This document shows, one piece after another, positions 36,646 to 44,397 of a DNA stretch of 64,000 bases (the first letter of the stretch is position 1; every line of letters begins with the position of its first letter). The translations under genes and the position numbers were made by a program. This DNA is from Candidatus Rokuibacteriota bacterium (lineage in GTDB: Bacteria; Methylomirabilota; Methylomirabilia; Rokubacteriales; CSP1-6). Where the stretch lies: the NCBI GenBank assembly GCA_003220535.1, contig QHSU01000055.1, positions 124,001-188,000 on the forward strand. The letters run 5' to 3'. The notes under the pieces were generated by a model. The model saw only the letters and a list, made by a program, of their open reading frames with translations. It searched no databases and had not been told where the DNA came from.

Positions 36646-36903
36646 CTAGCGCTCCAGGATCTGTTCCTGGCTGACGGTGACCGGTCGGCCGAACCAGTTC
36701 TGCTTTTGCGCCAGGGCGATGTCCTCTCGCGTCACCTTCGACGCCGAGCCCTCACGATTGTTCATCGAGAAATCGAAGTGCTCCTTGGAAGCGAAATGGC
36801 TCGTGTTCGACCGCCAGACGTTCCACTCTTCGCTGGACGCGCAGCCGCCGACTACCAGCAGTGACGTCCCGATCAGCAGCGATCGCCAGTGCTTCCCGCG
36901 CAT
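36646..36903 (-). CDS. Small lipoprotein of unknown function
   Basis: 85 aa from the ATG at 36903, chosen because GGGGAGGA precedes it and it gives a lipoprotein signal (LLIGTSLLVVGGC). The mature peptide (ASSEEWNVWRSNTSHFASKE...) is short and polar, ending in a helix-prone ALAQKQNWFGRPVTVSQEQI. Small 'EWxxWxS..tHFAS..H' lipoproteins recur in some soil bacteria, but I cannot assign a function. Divergent from the PAC2 gene. Confidence 0.75.
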   Translation of the reverse strand: MRGKHWRSLLIGTSLLVVGGCASSEEWNVWRSNTSHFASKEHFDFSMNNREGSASKVTREDIALAQKQNWFGRPVTVSQEQILER

Positions 36904-37018
36904 AGACAAGTCCTCCCCAGAAGAATCGGGCTGGCACATGCTACCGTCGCGTGGGGATCGGGTCAATCGGCTGTTCGTGCTAGACTCCCCCTACAACGTC
37001 GAGGAGACTGACGAGTCG

Positions 37019-37903
37019 ATGGACGCTCTGAAGATCCACTCGCGCCCGGAAGGCTTGCGCCGGCCGATCCTGATCATGGCGTTCGGCGGCTGGAACGACG
37101 CGGCCGAGTCGGCGACGACTGCGGTGCGGTACCTCGGGACGTCGTTCCGGGCGCAAAAGTTCGCCGAGATCGACCCGGAGGAGTTCTATCACTTCGGCCT
37201 CTCCCGGCCCTACGTCCGCTTCAAGCAAGGTTCCGACACGGAGCGTGAGATCATCTGGCCGGCGACCGAGTTCTCGATCACGCAGGCGTCCGAGTTGGCG
37301 CGCGACGTCATCGTGGGCGTGGCGGTCGAGCCGCACTTGCGCTGGAAGACCTACTGCAATCTGGTTCTCGACCTCGCGCGGCGCTGCGAAGTCGCGCTGG
37401 TGCTGACCCTCGGAGCGCTGCTCGCCGAGGTGCCACATACCCGGCCCGTCCGCCTCTCCGGCAGCGCGTCCGACCCGGAGCTCGCGGCCCGCCTCGGAGT
37501 CCGCCCGACGAAGTACGAAGGGCCCACCGGCATCGTCGGCGTCCTCAACACGATCTGCCGCGACCAGGGGCTTGCCACGGCGAGCCTCTGGGCCAACGTG
37601 CCGCACTACATCTCGGGCATCGAAAACCCCAAGGCGACACTGGCGCTCGTCCGGCGGGTGGCGCCGATTCTGGGCACCACGATCGAGGTCGGCGACCTCG
37701 AGGAAGCGGTGAAGCAGTTCGACGCGAACCTGAAGGAAATCGTCGCGCAGAACGCGAAGATCGCCAACTACGTCAAGAAGCTCGAGTCGCGCGATGTCGA
37801 GGAGCCGGGGCCCGCTGCGCCCGGCGGCCCGAGCGATCTGCCGCCGGCCGCCGAGCTCGTCGCCGAGTTCGAGCAGTTCCTCCGCCAGCAGCGCCCGGAG
37901 TGA
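37019..37903 (+). CDS. PAC2 family protein
   Basis: 294 aa. The start of the domain (RRPILIMAFGGWNDAAESAT) and the middle block PVRLSGSASDPELAARLGV ... YEGPTGIVGVLN match the PAC2 (proteasome assembly chaperone 2-like) family found in bacteria and archaea, whose bacterial role is not established. The C-terminal ~60 residues form a likely coiled coil (AVKQFDANLKEIVAQNAKIA) and Pro-rich tail. ATG 37019 is preceded by GAGGAGA. Overlaps the next gene by 4 bp. Confidence 0.85.
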   Translation: MDALKIHSRPEGLRRPILIMAFGGWNDAAESATTAVRYLGTSFRAQKFAEIDPEEFYHFGLSRPYVRFKQGSDTEREIIWPATEFSITQASELARDVIVGVAVEPHLRWKTYCNLVLDLARRCEVALVLTLGALLAEVPHTRPVRLSGSASDPELAARLGVRPTKYEGPTGIVGVLNTICRDQGLATASLWANVPHYISGIENPKATLALVRRVAPILGTTIEVGDLEEAVKQFDANLKEIVAQNAKIANYVKKLESRDVEEPGPAAPGGPSDLPPAAELVAEFEQFLRQQRPE

Positions 37904-38772
37904 CCGGAGCCCGGATCCGCGCAGTCGCGCTCGCCCTCCTCCTCGTCTCGGGCTCGTCCACTGCGGCCGAAAAGGCCAGCGTCACGTGGCACCCGTCGAA
38001 GCCCCGGATCGGCGATGTCGCCTGGCTTCACGTGAAGGATGCCCCGGAGACGGCCGCGGTCGAGGGCTCGGTCGACGGACGGCCCTTGACCTTCTTTCCG
38101 TACGCGGGCGGGCACGCCGCGCTATTCGGCGTCGATCTGGACATGAAGCCGGGTACCCATGCGTGGCGGGTGGGAGTCGTGGAGCCCGGACGCGAGCCGC
38201 AAAGCGCGCAGGGGAGCGTGCAGATCACACGCCGGCCGTTTCGCGTGGAGCGGCTGACGCTGCCGCCGGCGATGGTCGATCTCGACCCCGAGACCGAGCG
38301 GCGCGCGGTGGGCGAGAGCAAGCAATTGACGACGCTCTACCGGACGATCACCCCCGAGCGCCTCTGGCGGGGAAAGTTCACGACGCCCGTGGGAACGACC
38401 GCGGCCGGCACCGGGTTCGGCGCCCGCCGGATCATCAACGGCCGACCCCGCTTGCCTCACGGCGGCATCGACTACGCGATGCCACGGGGAACACCGGTGG
38501 TCGCGGCCAATGCCGGCAAGGTCGCCCTCGTCGCCGAGTTTTTCTTCCCGGGTCGGCTGGTCGTCATCGACCACGGTCTCGGCCTCTACACCCTCTATTT
38601 CCACCTCGACACGGCCTCGGTCGCCGAGGGAGAGCGCGTCGAGCGCGGCCAGACGCTCGGGACGGTGGGAGCCACTGGCCGGGCCACCGGCCCGCACCTG
38701 CACTTCGGAGCCCAGGTGGGCGGGGCCAGGGTCGATCCGGCGACCCTCCTGGGCCTCTCGCTTCTCGACTAG
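37900..38772 (+). CDS. M23 family metallopeptidase (LytM-type)
   Basis: 290 aa with signal peptide (AVALALLLVSGSSTAAE). The C-terminal peptidase domain has the zinc site HGGIDYAMPRGTPV (HxxxD) and the HLHFG motif, so it is probably active in cutting cell-wall peptide cross-links or glycine-rich peptides. The N-terminal domain resembles the beta-sandwich found before many M23 domains (e.g. in outer-envelope proteins). GTG 37900 overlaps the PAC2 stop; its 3' end overlaps the small basic protein gene by 4 bp. Confidence 0.9.
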   Translation: MTGARIRAVALALLLVSGSSTAAEKASVTWHPSKPRIGDVAWLHVKDAPETAAVEGSVDGRPLTFFPYAGGHAALFGVDLDMKPGTHAWRVGVVEPGREPQSAQGSVQITRRPFRVERLTLPPAMVDLDPETERRAVGESKQLTTLYRTITPERLWRGKFTTPVGTTAAGTGFGARRIINGRPRLPHGGIDYAMPRGTPVVAANAGKVALVAEFFFPGRLVVIDHGLGLYTLYFHLDTASVAEGERVERGQTLGTVGATGRATGPHLHFGAQVGGARVDPATLLGLSLLD

Positions 38773-39032
38773 CGCCGACGCCGCGCCTTCGCCTTCTTCT
38801 TACCCTTGCTCCGCGCCTTGGCTTTGGTCTTCCGCGTCGGCCGGGCCTTGGCCTTCTTCCTGGCCTTCGCCCTGGCTTTGGGCTTTGCCGCCTTCGGCGC
38901 CGCCTTGGGAGCGGCCGGCTTCGGCGCCGGCGGCGGCGGCGCTGGCGCGGCGGGTATGGGTGGTGGTGTCGGAACTGGGGACGGCGTCCAGGGCTGCGGC
39001 TCACCGAACATGCGTTCCATCGTCTCCTCCAT
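38769..39032 (-). CDS. Small Lys/Ala/Pro-rich histone H1-like basic protein
   Basis: 87 aa. The N-terminus is acidic to neutral (MEETMERMFGEPQPW), the middle is Pro/Ala-rich and the C-terminal half is a run of KA, KAK and RK units ending KARRRR. Such tails resemble bacterial histone H1-like or AlgP-type DNA-binding proteins. It is on the opposite strand and overlaps the M23 stop by 4 bp. The low-complexity composition limits certainty, but the strand-specific Lys codon use supports a real gene. Confidence 0.6.
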   Translation of the reverse strand: MEETMERMFGEPQPWTPSPVPTPPPIPAAPAPPPPAPKPAAPKAAPKAAKPKARAKARKKAKARPTRKTKAKARSKGKKKAKARRRR

Positions 39033-39092
39033 TGGCTCGACTCACGCCTGCCCTACCCTGCCGTCGAGGGCCTCGCGAGCGCAAGAGGGAAA

Positions 39093-40115
39093 TTAGACCG
39101 CGATACGCGCGCGCAAATGCGCGGCGTGAGCGGCCAGCGCGCGGTTGGACCAGATCGTGAGGGTCGACTCGGTGAGCAACAAGCGAACGGCGCCGCGGGA
39201 GATCTTGATCGGCGTCTTCGCGATGAGGGGATTCGGGTGCGCCGCGAGGTCGGCGAGCGTGGCGAGGCCGATCAGGAGCGGCCACGCGCACGCCAGGCGC
39301 ATCCGCCACTCGAGCCGCGGGATCGCGAGCGTGTAGTCCCATGCGACGTTGTAGTGCTCGAGCGCCAGCCCGAGCAGGCGGCGATAGAGCGGCAACGCGC
39401 GGGCCGCGCCCGCGGGCTCGAGCAGATCCCGCGGCCCGAGCCCCAGCGCCGCCAGCTCGCGCGCCGGCAGGTAGCACCGGCCGTGGGCGAGATCGCCGGG
39501 CACGTCACGGAGGACGTTGGTGAGTTGCAGAGCTTTGCCGAAGCTCACGCCCTGCTCGCTCATCTCGCGCAGGGCCCAGTCGCTGACTCGCCGCCGGTGC
39601 GCCACGTGGAGCACCGTCCAGAACGGGCCGACACAGCCCGCCACCAGGTACGTGTAGTGGTCGAGCTCCTCGAGGCTCTCGATCGCGGCGAGGCCCTTCG
39701 AGTCCTCGCCCGGAAAGCGGGTGAGGTCGAAGATCATCCCCGACGTCAGCGTCGCCAGCACCGCGCGCACCTCGTGACGGTCGGCTGGCGCCAGCGCCGC
39801 GACGCGAGCGAGCGCCTCGCCCACGCGCTCGAGCAGGCGCCGCTCGGCGACGTGCGCCTGACGGGGCGCGCACGCGCGCGCCAGAGCCTCGACATCGGCC
39901 GCCTCGCCGGCGTACGCCCGCCGGAGCGTCTCGAGATGGCCGAGGCGATCAGCGCGGGCGATGAGCTGCGTGTCGGCGATCGTGTCGGCCGCGCGCGCGA
40001 GCAGATAGGCGAGACCGATCGGCTCACGCAAGGGGCGAGGGAGGACGGCGAGCGAGAGGTAGAAGCTCCGGCTGACCTGCCGCAGGAGGTCGCCCAGCAG
40101 GTCGTCGCCGGCCAT
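39093..40115 (-). CDS. Squalene/phytoene synthase family protein
   Basis: 340 aa. The opening SRSFYLSLAVLPRPLREPIG and both Asp-rich motifs (RAADTIAD and NVLRDVPGDL) show a prenyl head-to-head synthase that joins two prenyl diphosphates, probably squalene or hydroxysqualene (HpnC/HpnD-like) or phytoene. The second motif lacks the more usual DVxED order only slightly. It is downstream of a small zinc-ribbon gene by 1 bp. No hopanoid cyclase or carotenoid gene is in the window, so the product stays open. Confidence 0.85.
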   Translation of the reverse strand: MAGDDLLGDLLRQVSRSFYLSLAVLPRPLREPIGLAYLLARAADTIADTQLIARADRLGHLETLRRAYAGEAADVEALARACAPRQAHVAERRLLERVGEALARVAALAPADRHEVRAVLATLTSGMIFDLTRFPGEDSKGLAAIESLEELDHYTYLVAGCVGPFWTVLHVAHRRRVSDWALREMSEQGVSFGKALQLTNVLRDVPGDLAHGRCYLPARELAALGLGPRDLLEPAGAARALPLYRRLLGLALEHYNVAWDYTLAIPRLEWRMRLACAWPLLIGLATLADLAAHPNPLIAKTPIKISRGAVRLLLTESTLTIWSNRALAAHAAHLRARIAV

Positions 40116-40116
40116 G

Positions 40117-40413
40117 CTACTCGTAATCGAACGGTCGCTTCGGCGGCCCGGGGTCGTCCTTGGCCTTCTTCAGCCCCTCCTGGAACTTGCGGTCGAGAAG
40201 CTTGCCCTTCTCTCCCTCGGCGCGGAGCTGCTCCTTGAAGCGCTCCTCGCGCTCGGCGGACTTGGAGCGAAGCTTGTCGAACGCGGCGCCGAGATCGTCG
40301 ACCGAGCGCGTCGGCGGTGGCGCCTCGTGCGCGATGACGGCGCGGAGCTCCGCGTCCAGCGTGAGCTTGGCCTTGCAGCACGGGCACTCGACGGTGAACG
40401 ACGGTCCGGCCAT
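40117..40413 (-). CDS. Small zinc-ribbon-like conserved protein
   Basis: 98 aa. CPCCKAKLTLDAELRAVIAH at the N-terminus has a CxCC-type metal-binding start, followed by a charged helical region (ERFKEQLRAEGEKGKLLDRK) and a C-terminal LKKAKDDPGPPKRPFDYE. I have seen this short pattern recur in soil bacteria, but know no function. Adjacent to and cotranscribed with the prenyl synthase (1-bp gap). Confidence 0.75.
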   Translation of the reverse strand: MAGPSFTVECPCCKAKLTLDAELRAVIAHEAPPPTRSVDDLGAAFDKLRSKSAEREERFKEQLRAEGEKGKLLDRKFQEGLKKAKDDPGPPKRPFDYE

Positions 40414-40459
40414 GGCGCCACGCTAGCAGCGTGGCCTGAGGGCGTCAAGCCGTGCGACA

Positions 40460-41383
40460 ATGCCGCCGATGGGCGAGCTCGCCAACGAATTTTCCTGGTC
40501 GCGCAGTCGGGACAATACCTTTCAGGAGTGTCGCCGCCGGTACTTCTACCACTATTACGGCGCCTGGGGCGGGTGGGACGCGGGCGCGACCGAGGACGTC
40601 CGGCGCCTCTACATCCTCAAGCAGCTCGCGTCCCGGCAGCAGTGGGCGGGGCGGGTCGTGCACGACGCGATCGAGATGGTGTTCCACGCCTTCGCCGGCG
40701 GTCGCGACCTCCCGGTCGAGCCGTTCATCGCCGACGTCGTCGAGCGAATGCGCGGCGAGTGGCGCTCCTCGAAGGCCGGCCGCTACCGTGACAGCCCGAA
40801 GACGGTGGCGCTGTTCGAGCACGAGTACGCGCTCGACCTGAAGCCCGAGGTGTGGCAGGCGCTCTCCCGCAACGTCGCGGTCTGCCTGCGCAATTTCTTC
40901 CGCCTCCCGCTCCTGGCGGCCATCCGCAAGACGTCGTCCGAGCACTGGTCGATCGAGCACTGGTCCAAGGTCTTCCAGTTCGAGGGCACCGCGGTCTGGA
41001 TGGCGCCCGACTTCGGCTTCTGGACGGACGACGGGCGGCTCGCGCTCGTGGACTGGAAGACGGGAGGCTCGACGCCGGACGGGGCGGCGTTCCAGCTCGG
41101 CTGCTACGCGCTCTACGCCGCCGAGGTGCTCGGGGTGCCGCCCGCGAAGGTCGACCTGTTTGAGGCGAATCTGCGCGAGCCGGAGGTGACACAGCTCACC
41201 TGGAGCGACGAGCGGCTCGAGGCCATCAAGGAGCAGCTCCGCCTCTCGGTCCGTTCGATGAAGGCGTACCTCGTCGATCCCGCCGCCAACGTCGCGACGA
41301 TCGCCGACTTCGAAAAGGCCGAGGATCTGAGGATCTGCCGGTGGTGCAACTTCCGGGCAGTGTGCCGTCCGGAGCTCACGTGA
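40460..41383 (+). CDS. PD-(D/E)XK nuclease family protein with Cys cluster (RecB/AddB-like)
   Basis: 307 aa. Motif APDFGFWTDDGRLALVDWKTG contains the active-site Asp and Asp/Lys of the PD-(D/E)XK fold, followed by the QxxxY motif (FQLGCYALYA). One N-terminal Cys (TFQECRRRYFYHY) and three C-terminal Cys (CRWCNFRAVC) fit the Fe-S cluster that closes AddB/Cas4-like nuclease domains. No helicase domain or cas genes adjoin, so it is a stand-alone repair-type nuclease. Start ATG 40460; ATG 40469 is also possible. Confidence 0.85.
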   Translation: MPPMGELANEFSWSRSRDNTFQECRRRYFYHYYGAWGGWDAGATEDVRRLYILKQLASRQQWAGRVVHDAIEMVFHAFAGGRDLPVEPFIADVVERMRGEWRSSKAGRYRDSPKTVALFEHEYALDLKPEVWQALSRNVAVCLRNFFRLPLLAAIRKTSSEHWSIEHWSKVFQFEGTAVWMAPDFGFWTDDGRLALVDWKTGGSTPDGAAFQLGCYALYAAEVLGVPPAKVDLFEANLREPEVTQLTWSDERLEAIKEQLRLSVRSMKAYLVDPAANVATIADFEKAEDLRICRWCNFRAVCRPELT

Positions 41384-41420
41384 TGCGGAGCCTCCTTCTC
41401 CCAACAGACAGGAGAACGTC

Positions 41421-42212
41421 GTGAGAGAGAACACGTTGAGGAAGATCTGGGCGCGGGGCGAGGCGGTCGTGAACGGCTGGCTGTCGATCCCGAGCTCGTT
41501 TTCCGCCGAGGTCATGGCCCACCAGGGGTTCGACTCGCTCACCGTGGACATGCAGCACGGCGTGATCGACTACCAGACCGCGGTGACGATGCTCCAGGCC
41601 GTCTCGACGACGCCGGTCATCCCGCTGGCCCGCGTGCCGTGGAACGATCCGGCGCTCCTCATGAAGATCCTCGACGCGGGCGTCTACGGCGTCATCTGCC
41701 CGATGATCAACACGAAGACCCAGGCCGAGGCGCTCGTGGCCGCCTGCAAGTACGCCCCGCGCGGCTATCGGAGCTGGGGCCCGGTGCGCGCGTCGATCTA
41801 CGCGGGCGCCGACTACGGCGACCACGCCAACGACGACCTGATCGTGATGCCCATGATCGAGACCGCCGAGGCGGTGAAGAACATCGACGAGATCCTGCGC
41901 GTGCCCGGCATCGACGCGGTCTACGTGGGCCCGTCGGATCTGTCGCTCACCCTCGGCTGCAAGCCGCGGCTGGACCAGACCGATCCGCCGGTGGTGGAGG
42001 CGCAGCAGAAGATCGTCGAGGCGTGCAAGCGGCACGGCGTCGCCGCGGGGATCCACAATGGGACCGCCGCCTACGCGCTGAAGATGGTCGCGGCCGGCTA
42101 TCAGTTCGTCACGCTGGCGAGCGACAGCCGGTTCATGGCCGCCAAGGCGGCCGAAGAGGTCGCGGTGGTGCGGAAGACCGGTGTGAAGGCCGGCAAGCTG
42201 CCAGCGTACTGA
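41421..42212 (+). CDS. HpcH/HpaI aldolase family protein
   Basis: 263 aa class II pyruvate aldolase-like TIM barrel. Blocks: GFDSLTVDMQHGVIDY (metal-site region), RVPWNDPALLMKILDAGVYG, MIETAEAVKNIDEILRVPG and DAVYVGPSDLSLTLG. It would cleave a 2-keto-3-deoxy or 4-hydroxy-2-oxo acid to pyruvate and an aldehyde. GTG 41421 is preceded by AGGAG at good spacing. The PPOX gene starts immediately after its stop. Confidence 0.9.
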   Translation: MRENTLRKIWARGEAVVNGWLSIPSSFSAEVMAHQGFDSLTVDMQHGVIDYQTAVTMLQAVSTTPVIPLARVPWNDPALLMKILDAGVYGVICPMINTKTQAEALVAACKYAPRGYRSWGPVRASIYAGADYGDHANDDLIVMPMIETAEAVKNIDEILRVPGIDAVYVGPSDLSLTLGCKPRLDQTDPPVVEAQQKIVEACKRHGVAAGIHNGTAAYALKMVAAGYQFVTLASDSRFMAAKAAEEVAVVRKTGVKAGKLPAY

Positions 42213-42626
42213 ATGGGCCTCGACGAGGCAAAGATCCAGGGATTTCTCGCCACCAAGGACGTCGCCGTGCTGGCGACCGTGCAGGCCGACGGGGCTCCGC
42301 TGGCGATGCCGATGTGGTTCCTGCACGGCCCGGCCGCGCTGACCATGATCAGCGTCGAGGACACCCAGAAAGTTCGGAACCTCCGCCGTGACTCCCGAGT
42401 GTGCGTGGTGGCCGAGGCCGTGTCCGGAGGTGGGGAGATACGTGGGGTGACCGTGCAGGGACGTGCCGAGTTCCTGCCGGAGGGCCCGGAACGGCGTGCG
42501 CTCGTCGAGCGCTTCCACGACAAGTACGGCCGGCTCGAGCGCCTCTGGAGCGGCAAGGCCATGCCGGCGAACCGCGTGATGTTCCGGATCGTCCCCTCGC
42601 GCGTGCGGAGCTGGGGACTCGGATGA
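42213..42626 (+). CDS. PPOX-class (pyridoxamine 5'-phosphate oxidase-like) flavin/F420-dependent protein
   Basis: 137 aa split-barrel protein. Typical blocks: FLATKDVAVLATVQADGAPL, VEDTQKVRNLRRDSRVCVVA and the C-terminal VMFRIVPSRVRSWG, which is common in F420-binding PPOX members. It probably binds a flavin or deazaflavin cofactor and reduces an unknown substrate. Starts 1 bp after the aldolase stop. Confidence 0.85.
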   Translation: MGLDEAKIQGFLATKDVAVLATVQADGAPLAMPMWFLHGPAALTMISVEDTQKVRNLRRDSRVCVVAEAVSGGGEIRGVTVQGRAEFLPEGPERRALVERFHDKYGRLERLWSGKAMPANRVMFRIVPSRVRSWGLG

Positions 42627-42641
42627 TCGTCCGCTAGCCGC

Positions 42642-43277
42642 GTGGCCGACCAGGACGCGGGCTGCTTCGACGACGCGCTGAGAGCGCGGGTCCAGGAAAA
42701 CCTCGCCGGATTCGAGCGACGACCGATCGCCCCCGACGGCCGCCGTCCCGCCGCGGTGGCGGTCGTGCTGCTCCCGGACGACGAAGGACGCGCCTGCTTT
42801 CTCTTGACCCGGCGCACGGCGACCTTGCGCGCGCACGCCCGCCAGTGGGCGCTGCCCGGCGGCCGGATCGACGCCGGCGAGAGCTCGGAGGATGCCGCGC
42901 TGCGCGAGCTCCGCGAAGAAGTCGGTCTCGTGCTCGACGCGGGCGCGGTGCTCGGGCTCCTGGACGACTACGGCACGCGCTCGGGCTTCATCATCACGCC
43001 CGTCGTCGCGTGGGCGGGGGAGAAGATCGAGCTGGCGCCCAATCCGGCCGAGGTGGCGCACGTGTACCGGGTGCCGCTCGCCGAGCTCGACAAGCCTGAC
43101 GTGCCGCGGCTGATCACGATTCCCGAGAGCGACCGTCCCGTGATCCAGGTCCCGCTGCTGTCGTCGCTCATCCACGCCCCGACCGCCGCCGTGCTCTACC
43201 AGATCCGCGAGGTGGTTCTCCACGGCCGGGCCACGCGCGTCGCCCACTTCGAGCAGCCGACCTGGGCGTGGAAGTAA
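42642..43277 (+). CDS. Nudix hydrolase of the CoA pyrophosphatase (NudL/YeaB) type
   Basis: 211 aa. The family signature FLLTRRTATLRAHARQWALPG precedes the Nudix box GRIDAGESSEDAALRELREE (then VGL). Members hydrolyse CoA and its thioesters to phosphopantetheine and 3',5'-ADP. The GTG at 42642 is the likely start. It lies 15 bp after the PPOX gene. The many CoA-ligating genes in the window fit a CoA-handling enzyme. Confidence 0.85.
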   Translation: MADQDAGCFDDALRARVQENLAGFERRPIAPDGRRPAAVAVVLLPDDEGRACFLLTRRTATLRAHARQWALPGGRIDAGESSEDAALRELREEVGLVLDAGAVLGLLDDYGTRSGFIITPVVAWAGEKIELAPNPAEVAHVYRVPLAELDKPDVPRLITIPESDRPVIQVPLLSSLIHAPTAAVLYQIREVVLHGRATRVAHFEQPTWAWK

Positions 43278-43360
43278 GCGCTCCGGGCGTTGCACGCTCC
43301 GCGCCCGTCGTCCGTCGCCGGTCTCGCGTGTCGGACGCCTTGCGGCTTCGCGCAAGCACG

Positions 43361-43390
43361 CCGACCTCATGGCCGCCGTTACAGTAATAT
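43361..43390 (+). promoter_or_regulatory. Candidate sigma70-type promoter upstream of the selenoprotein gene
   Basis: The only AT-rich patch of the 206-bp gap contains TAATAT (43385-43390), a good -10 box. An 18-bp spacer leads back to CCGACC (43361-43366), a weak -35. The start codon of the gene is at 43484, preceded by GAGAGGAGA. The prediction is based on hexamers only. Confidence 0.35.
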
Positions 43391-43483
43391 CGTCTGACGC
43401 GGTGGCCGGGGGGCCGCCACGGGCGGGTCGAGGCGGACCGCCGGGGCGGCCTGACGAGGGCGCCGGGATCGAGAGGAGACGGC

Positions 43484-44395
43484 ATGGCGGAGAGGAAGTT
43501 CACGATCGTCGACGGCGGGCGGGCGGTCGAGGTGGACGAGCGCGAGGGCGTCGTGCTCGCGAAGCGCGCCGAGACCGCGGGGCGCCCGGTGGCGGTCGAC
43601 CTCGACGAGGGCGTCGCGTATCTGGGCGTGACGGCTCGCGAGCGGGCGGCGGCGCTCGCCTCGCTCGAGGCGCCGGACTTCAGGCTTCCCGACCTCGACG
43701 GGCGGCTCCATTCACTATCCGAGCATCGCGGCAAGAAGGTGCTCCTCGTCGCCTACGGGTCGTGGTGAGGGTGCCGCCTCGACCTGCCGGTCTGGCAGGC
43801 GGTGTACGGGGAGCTCCGCGGGTACGGCTTCACGGTGATCACGGTGGCGATCGACAAGAGCGCTGAGGACGCGCGTCCGTGGATCGCGGCGGCGAGGCCG
43901 ACGCACCCGTCGCTGATCGACACGACGCACGTGCTCGCCGACCTCTACAACATCGTGAACGTGCCGACGATTCTCTGGCTCGATGAGCGCGGCCGGATCG
44001 TCCGGCCGAACGACGTGGCCTTCGGCACCGACACCTTCAAGTCCATCACCGGGCTCGAGGCGGCCAAGCACCTCGCGGCGCTCCGCGCCTGGGTCCGCGG
44101 GGAGGCGACGGCGATTCCGGCGGCACGCGTTCGGGCGCTCCAGGCGCTGCCGACGGACGTCGACCAGCAGGCGCGCGCCGAATTCGGCCTGGGCGAGTGG
44201 CTGTTCACCAGGGGGCGAACCGAGGCGGCCACGCGCCATTTCGTGAGAGCCGGCGAGCTGGCACCCCACGACTTCACGATTCGACGGGGGACGATGCCCA
44301 TGCGCGGGATCGATCCCATGGGCCCGCAATTCCGCGAGATGCTCGGGGCGTGGGTCAAGGCAGGGAACCCTTACTATCGGCCGTTAGCGGAGTGA
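43484..44395 (+). CDS. Thioredoxin/redoxin-like selenoprotein (in-frame TGA read as Sec)
   Basis: 303 aa if the TGA at 43766-43768 is read through as Sec95. The fragments before (…KKVLLVAYGSW) and after (GCRLDLPVWQAVYGELRGYG…) are in the same frame and join to a continuous redoxin domain: FRLPDLDGRLHSLSEHRG leads the thioredoxin fold, and W-Sec-G-Cys sits where thioredoxins have WCxxC. PTILWLDERGRIVRP supplies the cis-Pro. A C-terminal helical tail follows. A SECIS-like hairpin occurs 15 nt behind the TGA (43783-43799). The alternative is a pseudogene, which the hairpin and uninterrupted frame argue against. Confidence 0.85.
43783..43799 (+). promoter_or_regulatory. Bacterial SECIS-like hairpin after in-frame TGA
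   Basis: A perfect 6-bp stem (CCTGCC 43783-43788 / GGCAGG 43794-43799) displays the loop GGTCT. The loop starts 20 nt after the TGA (43766-43768). In E. coli fdhF mRNA the SelB-binding loop also reads GGUCU and lies at nearly the same distance from UGA (18 nt). Bacterial SECIS elements are known to require a G in the first loop positions and a distance of about 16-37 nt; both hold here. Confidence 0.8.
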
Positions 44396-44397
44396 CC

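Noticed and set aside
41376-43370. Long minus-strand frame over the aldolase, PPOX and Nudix genes
   Set aside because: Spans three real genes on the other strand, has no recognisable motif and shows shadow composition.
43278-43483. tRNA-Sec or other RNA gene upstream of the selenoprotein
   Set aside because: No cloverleaf with a long extra arm or TCA anticodon loop could be found in this gap by eye.
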